A stretch of 21,224 bases of DNA from a virus, in the IMG/VR virus record IMGVR_UViG_3300008264_000564, positions 1-21,224 of that record. One strand, 5' to 3'. The translations under genes and the position numbers were made by a program. The notes beneath the pieces are model-generated. The model saw only the letters and a list, made by a program, of their open reading frames with translations. It was not told the origin of the DNA and searched no databases. Of this stretch, positions 15,817 to 21,224 are shown piece after piece. Each line of letters starts with the position of its first letter. The stretch's first letter is position 1.

Positions 15817-16090
15817 TAAGTAGAGGCAGGTAGAGGCAGAGAAAGTCAGCTAAGTGTTTGGAATTACTTCATAAACATTCTGCCGACTCCACTTGCTTTA
15901 CTGGCTCCACATGCTGGCAAACCACAGGCTGCACGGCCCAAGGTGGTCAGCGGCCCTCTGAGGCTCCACTTTTATTTTAGTGGAGTAAGTAGAGTAAGTA
16001 AAGTCAACAGGGCTTAAACCCTTGTAAACATTGGAATTCCTCTGACTCCACTTAGATCTTTCACCTGAAGCTAAGTAAAGTCAAGTGGGG
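15817..16090 (+). repeat. Iteron-like array of a 9-bp motif (CTYYACTTR) in both orientations
   Basis: The 351-base gene-free stretch 15814-16164 is dominated by a 9-mer. Forward-type copies: CTCCACTTG 15887, CTTTACTGG 15896, CTCCACATG 15905 (three in tandem), CTCCACTTT 15964, CTCCACTTA 16046. Reverse-type copies: TAAGTAGAG 15817, TTAGTGGAG 15977, TAAGTAGAG 15986, TAAGTAAAG 15995 (three in tandem), TAAGTAAAG 16072, CAAGTGGGG 16082. A tandem 10-mer TAGAGGCAGR (15821-15840) and repeats of AAACATT (15873, 16026) and TTGGAATT (15858, 16031) are also present. Such arrays bind replication initiators or repressors. It lies between the lysis cassette and the helicase block. No coding signal is seen here. 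Confidence 0.75.
15964..15985. repeat. Perfect 7-bp hairpin inside the iteron-like array
   Basis: CTCCACT (15964-15970) and AGTGGAG (15979-15985) are perfect inverted copies around an 8-base T-rich loop. The two arms are themselves a forward and a reverse copy of the 9-mer motif. It could be a dimer binding site, a cruciform, or in RNA a weak hairpin. No T-run follows the right arm, so it is a poor terminator on the + strand. Confidence 0.6.
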
Positions 16091-16112
16091 TCAGTGAAAC
16101 GAAACAAGGAGA

Positions 16113-16141
16113 TTGCTCTGCTACCCTCTTTGGGCTATGAT
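16113..16141 (+). promoter_or_regulatory. Candidate sigma70-type promoter for the helicase gene
   Basis: TTGCTC (16113-16118) and TATGAT (16136-16141) are separated by 17 bases. The -10 matches consensus at five of six positions; the -35 matches only at TTG. A start near 16148 would give a very short leader before AAAAGGAG (16151-16158) and ATG 16165. The position just after the motif array suggests that array-binding proteins could control it. Confidence 0.4.
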
Positions 16142-16164
16142 GACACTCAGAAAAGGAGAACCAT

Positions 16165-17640
16165 ATGATATCCCTAGAAGAATACCCGCATACAATTCAG
16201 CCGTTTCAGCATCAGAAGAACCACCTCGAAAAGAGAGTTCGATCCACATCATGGGGTCTATTCTGGGAGCAGGGAACCGCAAAGACGAAACCTATCGTCG
16301 ACACAGCTTCATTCTTATATTTGAATGGCGAGATAGATGGACTTCTTGTCGTCGCTCCTCCAGGAGTTGAGCGAAATTGGAACACCGACGAGATTCCAAA
16401 ACACATGCCTCCAGACGTTGCGCTGGACACAATGGTCCAAGTTTTCTTGACTGCAAAGAAAGACACCAAAGATCACGCTCGAGCGATGGAGATGCTGATG
16501 AAGCATCGAGGTCTCGCTGTCATGCTGATTTCTTACAATGCGTTCATGACACAGAAAGGTAAGGACACAGTCTGGAAGTTTCTTCGTCGTCGCCGTTGTC
16601 TCTACGTTCTGGATGAAGCTCACAACATCAAATCTCCTGGTGCTAAACGAACGAAGTCAATCATCGCCAGCGGGAAGTATGCTTCACATCGTCGCATCCT
16701 CACAGGAACTCCAATCGCAGTCGGACCGTTTGACGTTTACTCACAAGTGAAGTTCCTTGATGAGAACTTCTGGAAACGGAAAGGAATCGGTGGGGCAGTT
16801 GAGTTCCGTCAGTTCTTTGGTGAGTGGTTTACTGCTGAACAGTGTAAACGTGAGCTCGGTTACGATCCTGGATACGACAAACTGCTCGGTTACAAGAATA
16901 TGGAGTTTCTGGAGCAGTGGCTCAGTGAGATCACAGATCGTGTTCTGAAAGACGATGTCCTCGATCTTCCACCGAAACTCTATACCAAGAAATATGTAGA
17001 AATGACTTCTCAGCAGAAGGCAATCTACAACGAACTCAAAGACGAGTTTCTTTACGATTTCGGCGATGGGAATATCATCGATGGTGAGTTGCCGATCGTC
17101 CGGTTGTTACGTCTCCAACAAATCCTCTGCAACTATGTTCCGACTGGCGAGGATGAGCCTGTCCGCATCTTGGGCAATCAGAACCCTCGCCTTGAAGCGA
17201 TGGAAGAGATTCGTGATGAAACCTTCCATCCTGGAATTGTATGGGCAAGATTCCGTCATGACGTTGATCAGATCATGGACCTCTTGGGCGATAAGGCTGT
17301 TCGCTATGATGGTATGGTCGATGATGATCAAGCAGAACGAAATAAATTGGCTTTCCAAGCTGGAGACGTTCAGTGGTTCGTCGGCACAGCCCAAAAGGGA
17401 GGTCCTGGTCTGACTCTTCATCAGGCTAAGACAATGGTCTACTACTCGAATAGCTTCCGACTAATTGACCGTCTACAATCAGAAGACAGAGCTCATCGCG
17501 CTGGCATGGATGAGAACCCTGTTCTATATATCGACATTGTTTGCCCAGGAACAGTTGATGAACGAATTGTTGATAATCTTCGCAACAAACGTGACATCGC
17601 CAGCACAATCCTCGGTGACGAACTGAAGGAGTGGATATGA
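16165..17640 (+). CDS. SNF2-type DEAD/DEAH-box helicase
   Basis: A 491-residue SF2 ATPase of the compact SNF2-like type common in phage replication blocks. Motif I is EQGTAKT (residues 35-41), motif II DEAH (150-153), motif III LTGTP (179-183), motif V near GGPGLTLHQAKTMVYYSNSF, and motif VI near QSEDRAHRAGM (about 438-448). Both RecA-like lobes are therefore complete. Motif I has Ala where Gly is usual (GTGKT), the one odd residue. Phage enzymes of this kind are thought to remodel DNA in replication or recombination; the exact role is not shown by the sequence. ATG 16165 follows AAAAGGAG. The gene overlaps the next by ATGA. Confidence 0.9.
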   Translation: MISLEEYPHTIQPFQHQKNHLEKRVRSTSWGLFWEQGTAKTKPIVDTASFLYLNGEIDGLLVVAPPGVERNWNTDEIPKHMPPDVALDTMVQVFLTAKKDTKDHARAMEMLMKHRGLAVMLISYNAFMTQKGKDTVWKFLRRRRCLYVLDEAHNIKSPGAKRTKSIIASGKYASHRRILTGTPIAVGPFDVYSQVKFLDENFWKRKGIGGAVEFRQFFGEWFTAEQCKRELGYDPGYDKLLGYKNMEFLEQWLSEITDRVLKDDVLDLPPKLYTKKYVEMTSQQKAIYNELKDEFLYDFGDGNIIDGELPIVRLLRLQQILCNYVPTGEDEPVRILGNQNPRLEAMEEIRDETFHPGIVWARFRHDVDQIMDLLGDKAVRYDGMVDDDQAERNKLAFQAGDVQWFVGTAQKGGPGLTLHQAKTMVYYSNSFRLIDRLQSEDRAHRAGMDENPVLYIDIVCPGTVDERIVDNLRNKRDIASTILGDELKEWI

Positions 17641-17975
17641 CGGTATTCGTTGTCCAAAAACAAATGAGATTTGACGAGGCAACAGGAGAGCTTGTTCCTC
17701 GTTTCAAAACGCTGGAGAAAGCTGCACGATTCGGACAGATTGAATATCTTCTAAGTCCGAGTGCTCATCCTTTTAATCCAGAACACATCATTGGTGATCT
17801 GCATGAAAAGCTGAAGAGCTACACTGAGAAGGACTATCTACTCCTAATCGGTAATCCTGCTCTAATAGGTATGGCAACGGCTGTCGCTGGTCACTATAAT
17901 GGTGGAGTTCTGAAACTACTACAGTGGTCTGGCCGTCAAGGAGACTACGCCGAAATTTCTGTGCGAATGTTTTGA
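17637..17975 (+). CDS. Conserved phage protein of unknown function
   Basis: A 112-residue protein beginning at ATG 17637, which overlaps the helicase stop (ATGA) and has AAGGAG just upstream; GTG 17631 in frame is too close to that site to be preferred. Conserved-looking stretches are VVQKQMRFDEATGELVPRF, GQIEYLLSPSAHPFNP, and DYLLLIGNPALIGMATAVA followed by YNGG...LLQWSG. I recall similar proteins next to phage helicases, always without assigned function. No TM segment, zinc site or catalytic motif is evident. The tight coupling to the helicase suggests a partner or a shared pathway, which is inference. Confidence 0.7.
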   Translation: MTVFVVQKQMRFDEATGELVPRFKTLEKAARFGQIEYLLSPSAHPFNPEHIIGDLHEKLKSYTEKDYLLLIGNPALIGMATAVAGHYNGGVLKLLQWSGRQGDYAEISVRMF

Positions 17976-17976
17976 G

Positions 17977-18005
17977 TTGTCAGATGAATCGGTGTTTGCT
18001 ATACA
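17977..18005 (+). promoter_or_regulatory. Probable sigma70-type promoter
   Basis: TTGTCA (17977-17982) and TATACA (18000-18005) are spaced by exactly 17 bases and match consensus at five and four positions. Transcription would begin near 18012, right at the base of the hairpin at 18011-18039. It lies in the only sizeable gap between the 112-residue gene and the next gene, so it probably drives the 18058-19545 pair. Confidence 0.6.
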
Positions 18006-18010
18006 TGGTT

Positions 18011-18039
18011 CTGAGGGGTGGCATGGTGTCAGCCCTCGG
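18011..18039 (+). other. Strong leader hairpin upstream of the 188-residue gene
   Basis: CTGAGGG (18011-18017) pairs with CCCTCGG (18033-18039) with one T-G pair, then after a single G-G mismatch TGGCA (18019-18023) pairs with TGTCA (18027-18031) around a TGG loop. That is 12 pairs with one mismatch. No T-run follows, so it is not a terminator. Placed at the predicted 5' end of the transcript, it may stabilise the mRNA or modulate translation. Confidence 0.6.
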
Positions 18040-18057
18040 TAACGGAGACCAGATAAC

Positions 18058-18624
18058 ATGAGCGAAGACATACACGATTATTCTGCGTTCAAGCAGGAAC
18101 CCGATCAGGTTGGTGGAAACTTGATGTCAGCTCTGGTCAGCCTCGCTGACCAACAGGAAGCTGCACAGGCCGAAGTTGAGCGTTTGGAACTGCTCCTTGA
18201 TGAGGCCAAGAAGAATCACGATCGCATCAGTCAGATCGAAATCCCCAAATTGATGGACGGTATTGACGGAAAGCTCAATCTTCCCGATGGACGAGTCGTC
18301 ACTATTTCTGAAAAGATTCGTTCCAGCATCTCCAGTGACAAGAAACCACTGGCCTTCAAATGGCTTGATGAAAATGATCACGGCGGCTTGATCAAGCGGC
18401 GCTTCATCATCGAGTTTGGTCGTGACCAAGAAGAATGGGCGAAGAAGTTCGAGGCTCAGCTCGCGAAGAGCAAAGAGCCACTCAACGTGAAACAAGAGCA
18501 GAACGTTCACTGGCAGACGTTGGACGCTTTCGTCCGACAACAGCTTGAGAACGGCGACGAGCTTCCTCTTGAACTGTTCGGCGTCTTCCGCCAGCGGTTC
18601 GCGAAGATCAAGTCGGCTCAATAA
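18058..18624 (+). CDS. Conserved phage protein with N-terminal coiled coil, unknown function
   Basis: A 188-residue, soluble, charged protein. Residues about 25-62 predict a coiled coil (ALVSLADQQEAAQAEVERLE onward), followed by EIPKLMDGIDGKLNLPDGR, a small beta region, then FKWLDENDHGGLIKRRFIIEFG, and a C-terminal block with the pattern VHWQTLDAFVRQQLENGDELPLELFGVF. I recall proteins with this same layout in many lytic phages next to DNA replication genes and without an assigned role. GGAG (18044-18047) lies before ATG 18058. It shares a probable transcript with the SSB-like gene that follows, which hints at a DNA metabolism function. Confidence 0.75.
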   Translation: MSEDIHDYSAFKQEPDQVGGNLMSALVSLADQQEAAQAEVERLELLLDEAKKNHDRISQIEIPKLMDGIDGKLNLPDGRVVTISEKIRSSISSDKKPLAFKWLDENDHGGLIKRRFIIEFGRDQEEWAKKFEAQLAKSKEPLNVKQEQNVHWQTLDAFVRQQLENGDELPLELFGVFRQRFAKIKSAQ

Positions 18625-18630
18625 GGAATT

Positions 18631-18657
18631 CGGCATGGCGGAGCCTCGGCCATGTTG
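18631..18657 (+). other. Leader hairpin upstream of the SSB-like gene
   Basis: CGGCATGGC (18631-18639) pairs with GCCATGTTG (18649-18657) around a 9-base loop, nine pairs including two G-T pairs; the core CATGGC/GCCATG is perfect. It sits between a stop at 18624 and the AAAGGAG of the next gene. There is no following T-run. It shares GGCATGG and a CCTCGG-type block with the leader at 18020-18039. Confidence 0.5.
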
Positions 18658-18702
18658 TCTTATCCAGAGGCATCAACCATCAACTGATAAAGGAGTCCAG
18701 TC

Positions 18703-19545
18703 ATGGCTGGCAAAGAAGTAGCAAAACAGGAAACGGGCGGCGCTGTCGCAGCCTACAATTACGGTGATCACGCTGGCGTCGGTTTTGAAGGCACGAAGGG
18801 TTCCGATCTTTCAATTCCCTTCATCAACCTTCTTCAGTCCAACTCGCCGGAAGTCGAGGAAGAACTTGTCGCTGGTGCAAAAACTGGTGACATGTTGAAC
18901 ACGGTCACAGGCGAGCTCATCAAGGGTGACACTGGCTTCGTGTTCTTACCAGTCCACAAGGAAGAAGCGTGGGTTGAGTGGGTTCCTCGTGTGAAGGGTG
19001 GTGGCTTCGTTGGGATGCACGATCCCAATGGTGAATTGGTCACTGACCTGATCAAGGCGAATGGTGGCTCTCGGATTCCTCCGAAGGGGTCAGATGGCAA
19101 GCGCATTTCGTTCAAGCACGGCGACAACGAGGTCATCGAGACCTACTACGTCTACGGGCTTCTCCTGAATCAGGAAGGCACTGAAGTCGAGTCCTTCGCT
19201 GTCATTTCGTTCAGCTCGACCAAGATCAAGCCGTATCGCGACTGGCTCACCTCGATGTATCTCATCAAGGGAAAGCCGCCGATGTTCGCTAACCGTGCTC
19301 GACTCAAGTCCGTCAAGCAGAAGAACGAATCCGGCACTTATGCCAACTTCTCGATCGGACCTCTCAAGGAAACGTGGGCGAAGTCGCTCATTGATCCTTC
19401 CGGTGAGAAGGCACTGCTTGATGAAGCCATCTCGTTCCGCGAAATGGTCCTCAACGGTGTTGCTCGTGCCGACTTCAATCACCAACAGAATGCCGCCGCT
19501 GGTGGCGACGGTGGTGGTGGTGAAGGGGAAAAGGCTCCGTTCTGA
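18703..19545 (+). CDS. Putative single-stranded DNA-binding protein
   Basis: A 280-residue soluble protein with AAAGGAG (18689-18695) before ATG 18703. The body contains conserved-looking segments such as SDLSIPFINLLQSNSPEVEE, GFVFLPVHKEEAWVEWVPR and FAVISFSSTKIKPYRDWLTS with KGKPPMFANRARL. The end is a low-complexity, Gly-rich acidic tail closing with GEGEKAPF. A flexible acidic tail with a terminal aromatic residue is how bacterial SSB (ending IPF) and T7 gp2.5 recruit partners. With helicases on both sides, an ssDNA-binding or annealing role is the best guess. I do not see a clear OB-fold signature, so this is inference. Confidence 0.6.
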   Translation: MAGKEVAKQETGGAVAAYNYGDHAGVGFEGTKGSDLSIPFINLLQSNSPEVEEELVAGAKTGDMLNTVTGELIKGDTGFVFLPVHKEEAWVEWVPRVKGGGFVGMHDPNGELVTDLIKANGGSRIPPKGSDGKRISFKHGDNEVIETYYVYGLLLNQEGTEVESFAVISFSSTKIKPYRDWLTSMYLIKGKPPMFANRARLKSVKQKNESGTYANFSIGPLKETWAKSLIDPSGEKALLDEAISFREMVLNGVARADFNHQQNAAAGGDGGGGEGEKAPF

Positions 19546-19569
19546 CCCTCCTCCCCAGAACGTGAGCCT

Positions 19570-19608
19570 ACGGCCAGAGGGTGAACTCGCCCGCTCCCCT
19601 CTGGCCGT
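19570..19608 (+). terminator. Rho-independent terminator
   Basis: A perfect 12-bp stem: 19570-19581 (ACGGCCAGAGGG) pairs with 19597-19608 (CCCTCTGGCCGT) around a 15-base loop, followed by TTTCTTCCTC. It begins 25 bases after the SSB-like gene's stop. The downstream tract is pyrimidine-rich rather than pure T, so some read-through to the next gene is likely. Confidence 0.8.
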
Positions 19609-19635
19609 TTCTTCCTCATTGGGCAGGAGACGAAC

Positions 19636-19830
19636 ATGCAACAAGATCAAACTCAAGATATCATGTCTGGCTTGATGGAACTCGGTCAGTTCAACACACT
19701 CAAGCAGATGGCTCGTGGACAGAAATCAAGAAAAGGAACTGCTGATCGTCATGTGATCCGTCGTTTCGTCAAAGATGGTCGAGAGTATTACCTTCACGCA
19801 ACTAAAGGCTGGAGGACTCGTCGGGTATGA
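19636..19830 (+). CDS. Small basic protein of unknown function
   Basis: A 64-residue basic protein with AGGAG upstream of ATG 19636 and an ATGA overlap with the following helicase start. Features are a helical N-terminal part (IMSGLMELGQFNTLKQMARG), a Lys/Arg patch (QKSRKGTADRH) and a C-terminal RFVKDGREYYLHATKGWRTR block. Charge and neighbours suggest a nucleic acid-binding or helicase accessory role, but no known domain is recognised. Translational coupling to the helicase is clear from the overlap. Confidence 0.65.
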   Translation: MQQDQTQDIMSGLMELGQFNTLKQMARGQKSRKGTADRHVIRRFVKDGREYYLHATKGWRTRRV

Positions 19831-21062
19831 GATGGTCACCTCAGCAAGATGACGCTCTTTCAGCAGTCCGTGACTGGCTGCTGAACGGCGATGAGCAGGT
19901 GTTCCATTTGTTTGGATACGCCGGAACAGGGAAGACTACTCTCGCAAAACATCTTGCTGAGGGGGTCAACGGAAAGGTTCTTTTCGCAGCCTTCACAGGA
20001 AAGGCAGCTTACGTTCTTCAATCAAAAGGTTGCGCTGGAGCGACCACAATCCATTCACTGATCTATCACTCTCGTGACAAGGGTCAGGCTCAACTTGTTG
20101 AAATGGAAAAACAACTCCAGCAGCTCATAGACGAACTTGTCGCTGAGGGAATGAAAGAAGCTGAGATTGATAAACACATTCGGGTAAAAGACCTGAGGAA
20201 GATGATCAATCATGAAAGGGACTCTGTCAAACAGCCTTTCTTCGTCCTCAATATGGACAGTGAAGTTCGTGGTGCGAAACTAATAATCATAGACGAATGC
20301 TCTATGGTCGATGCTCGTATGGGTGCAGATCTCCTTTCGTTTGGTGTTAAGGTTCTCGTCTTGGGCGACCCTGCTCAGTTACCTCCTGTCGGTGGGGCTG
20401 GCTACTTCACAGAGAACGTTAAGCCAGACATCATGCTGGAAGAGATTCATCGTCAGGCTGAGGAATCTCCAATTATCCGCATGGCAACCCAAGTGAGGAA
20501 AGAGCAGTCTCTCTCCTTGGGCGACTTCGGCAATGATTGCCGAGTGATAGCTGGAGAAAGGATCGAGCCAGACATAGCATTGGCTTTCGATCAAATACTC
20601 GTCGGTAAGAACAAGACACGCTTCGCAACGAACAAGCGTGTCAGAACTCTCAAAGGCATTGATGATCCTTATCCTGTCTTGGATGATCGCATCGTATGTC
20701 TTCGCAATGACCATGATGCTGGCCTCCTCAACGGAGCTCTATTCAGGGTCGTCAGCGTCGGTGGTGTGATGGACCATAAAGTGATGATGGACATCGTCCC
20801 AGAAGGAGGACCTTTCGCTCAAAGTGTCATGGCTCACGAACACTACTTCCTAGGGAAGGGTGATGACTTACCGTGGTTTGAGCGAAAAGAGGCTCAAGAG
20901 TTCGACTACGGATATGCCCTCACAGTTCACAAAGCTCAGGGCAGTCAGTGGGATAGTGTTCTCTTGTTTGATGAATCTCATTCTTTCAGAAAGGATCGTT
21001 GGCGATGGCTCTACACGGGGATAACGAGGGCAGCGGAAAAGCTGACCGTAGTGCGAATGTAA
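19827..21062 (+). CDS. SF1B helicase, Dda/RecD2-like
   Basis: A 411-residue 5'-3' type helicase. Walker A is GYAGTGKT (residues 30-37), motif Ia AFTGKAA (55-61), Walker B IIIDECSMV (153-161, Asp156-Glu157), motif III GDPAQLPPVG (180-189), and the C-terminal UvrD_C_2-type region has ALTVHKAQGSQWDSVLLFDE (about 364-383) and WLYTGITRAAEKL near the end. Phage members such as T4 Dda help start replication and clear proteins from DNA. Between motifs Ia and II, residues about 83-135 form a charged, coiled-coil-like insertion (LVEMEKQLQQLIDELVAEGM) that I do not associate with Dda. The start ATG 19827 overlaps the upstream stop (ATGA). Confidence 0.9.
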   Translation: MRWSPQQDDALSAVRDWLLNGDEQVFHLFGYAGTGKTTLAKHLAEGVNGKVLFAAFTGKAAYVLQSKGCAGATTIHSLIYHSRDKGQAQLVEMEKQLQQLIDELVAEGMKEAEIDKHIRVKDLRKMINHERDSVKQPFFVLNMDSEVRGAKLIIIDECSMVDARMGADLLSFGVKVLVLGDPAQLPPVGGAGYFTENVKPDIMLEEIHRQAEESPIIRMATQVRKEQSLSLGDFGNDCRVIAGERIEPDIALAFDQILVGKNKTRFATNKRVRTLKGIDDPYPVLDDRIVCLRNDHDAGLLNGALFRVVSVGGVMDHKVMMDIVPEGGPFAQSVMAHEHYFLGKGDDLPWFERKEAQEFDYGYALTVHKAQGSQWDSVLLFDESHSFRKDRWRWLYTGITRAAEKLTVVRM

Positions 21063-21224
21063 ACCCTGTCTCTGTTATGACAGAACAGCTTCAGGAGGCT
21101 TACTCCAAAGCTGGTGAAGATATGGCGAAACAGATGGCAGCAGCCGTCGTCGCTATTGTGGCCGGAGTGACTTCTGGTCAAGGCTTGCCGGGAATGTCCG
21201 GATGGCCGAAAGGTAATATTCCGG
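21005..21224 (+). CDS. N-terminal part of an unidentified protein (partial)
   Basis: An open frame runs to the window edge. Two starts are possible. ATG 21005 lies inside the helicase gene, overlaps it by 58 bases and has AAAGGA (20990-20995) about nine bases upstream; it would begin MALHGDNEGSGKADRSANVN. ATG 21077 lies after the helicase stop but has no visible Shine-Dalgarno. I prefer 21005 on that ground. The visible part has a helical region (EQLQEAYSKAGEDMAKQMAA) and then AAVVAIVAGVTSGQG, with GLPGMSGWPKGN at the edge. The family is not recognised, and the protein continues beyond the window. Confidence 0.5.
   Translation, partial: MALHGDNEGSGKADRSANVNPVSVMTEQLQEAYSKAGEDMAKQMAAAVVAIVAGVTSGQGLPGMSGWPKGNIP

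Noticed and set aside
16009-16022. A short palindrome, AGGG...CCCT, near the motif array
   Set aside because: Only four pairs form and the flanks do not extend it, so chance is a sufficient explanation.
15814-16164. A CRISPR-like repeat array
   Set aside because: The repeats are only 9 bp, occur in both orientations and are directly adjacent, without spacers of regular length.
16113-16370. An open frame on the + strand overlapping the SNF2-like helicase start
   Set aside because: It has no Shine-Dalgarno, runs mostly in another frame of the helicase and shows no domain; the helicase start with AAAAGGAG explains the region.
18656-18690. A TTGTCT box as a second promoter before the SSB-like gene
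   Set aside because: No acceptable -10 box lies 16-18 bases downstream.
19295-19675. A 126-residue + strand frame spanning the end of the SSB-like gene and the terminator
   Set aside because: It starts inside a real gene, crosses the terminator stem and has low-complexity composition.

Overview
This window reads as part of a tailed-phage (siphovirus) genome, with every gene on the + strand and mostly overlapping or closely packed. The tail-tip block (DUF2460, DUF2163, NlpC/P60 and a ~1,300-residue protein with a GTA-type TIM barrel) is the set found in alphaproteobacterial gene transfer agents and their phage relatives. The host is therefore probably an alphaproteobacterium. The rhizobial flavour is an impression from remembered homologues, not a measured result. 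I see no integrase, repressor, tRNA or CRISPR, so lifestyle cannot be judged from this piece.

Region 1 (1-13622) is the tail operon: the end of a probable connector gene, a tail terminator, the tail tube protein, a tail assembly chaperone pair joined by a -1 frameshift on an A AAA AAC slippery site, an HK97-gp10-like protein, the tape measure, the four GTA-like tail-tip proteins, and a DUF2793 protein with two internal repeats that is probably a fibre or appendage. Stops and starts overlap (ATGA, TGATG, TAATG) through most of this stretch, which implies one polycistronic unit with translational coupling.

Region 2 (13634-15813) is the lysis cassette. It holds a small coiled-coil protein, a GC-rich intergenic segment that can fold into a long-range stem with inner hairpins, a one-TM holin-like protein, an M15-type endolysin, a two-TM holin-like protein, and a nested i-spanin/o-spanin pair in different frames.

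Region 3 (15814-16164) is the only long gene-free stretch. It carries about eleven copies of a 9-bp motif, CTYYACTTR, in both orientations, including two tandem triplets of opposite polarity. It ends in a promoter-like sequence in front of a helicase gene. It looks like an iteron origin or a multi-site operator and is the most interesting non-coding element here.

Region 4 (16165-21224) is a DNA metabolism block: an SNF2-type helicase, two conserved proteins of unknown function, a protein with an SSB-like C-terminal tip, a strong terminator, a small basic protein, a Dda/RecD2-like SF1B helicase and the start of another gene. Two leaders in this block carry strong hairpins, and one follows a good sigma70-type promoter. 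The block fits replication and recombination functions, so an origin just upstream would make sense.

All family assignments rest on reading motifs and remembered family patterns. No database search was run.
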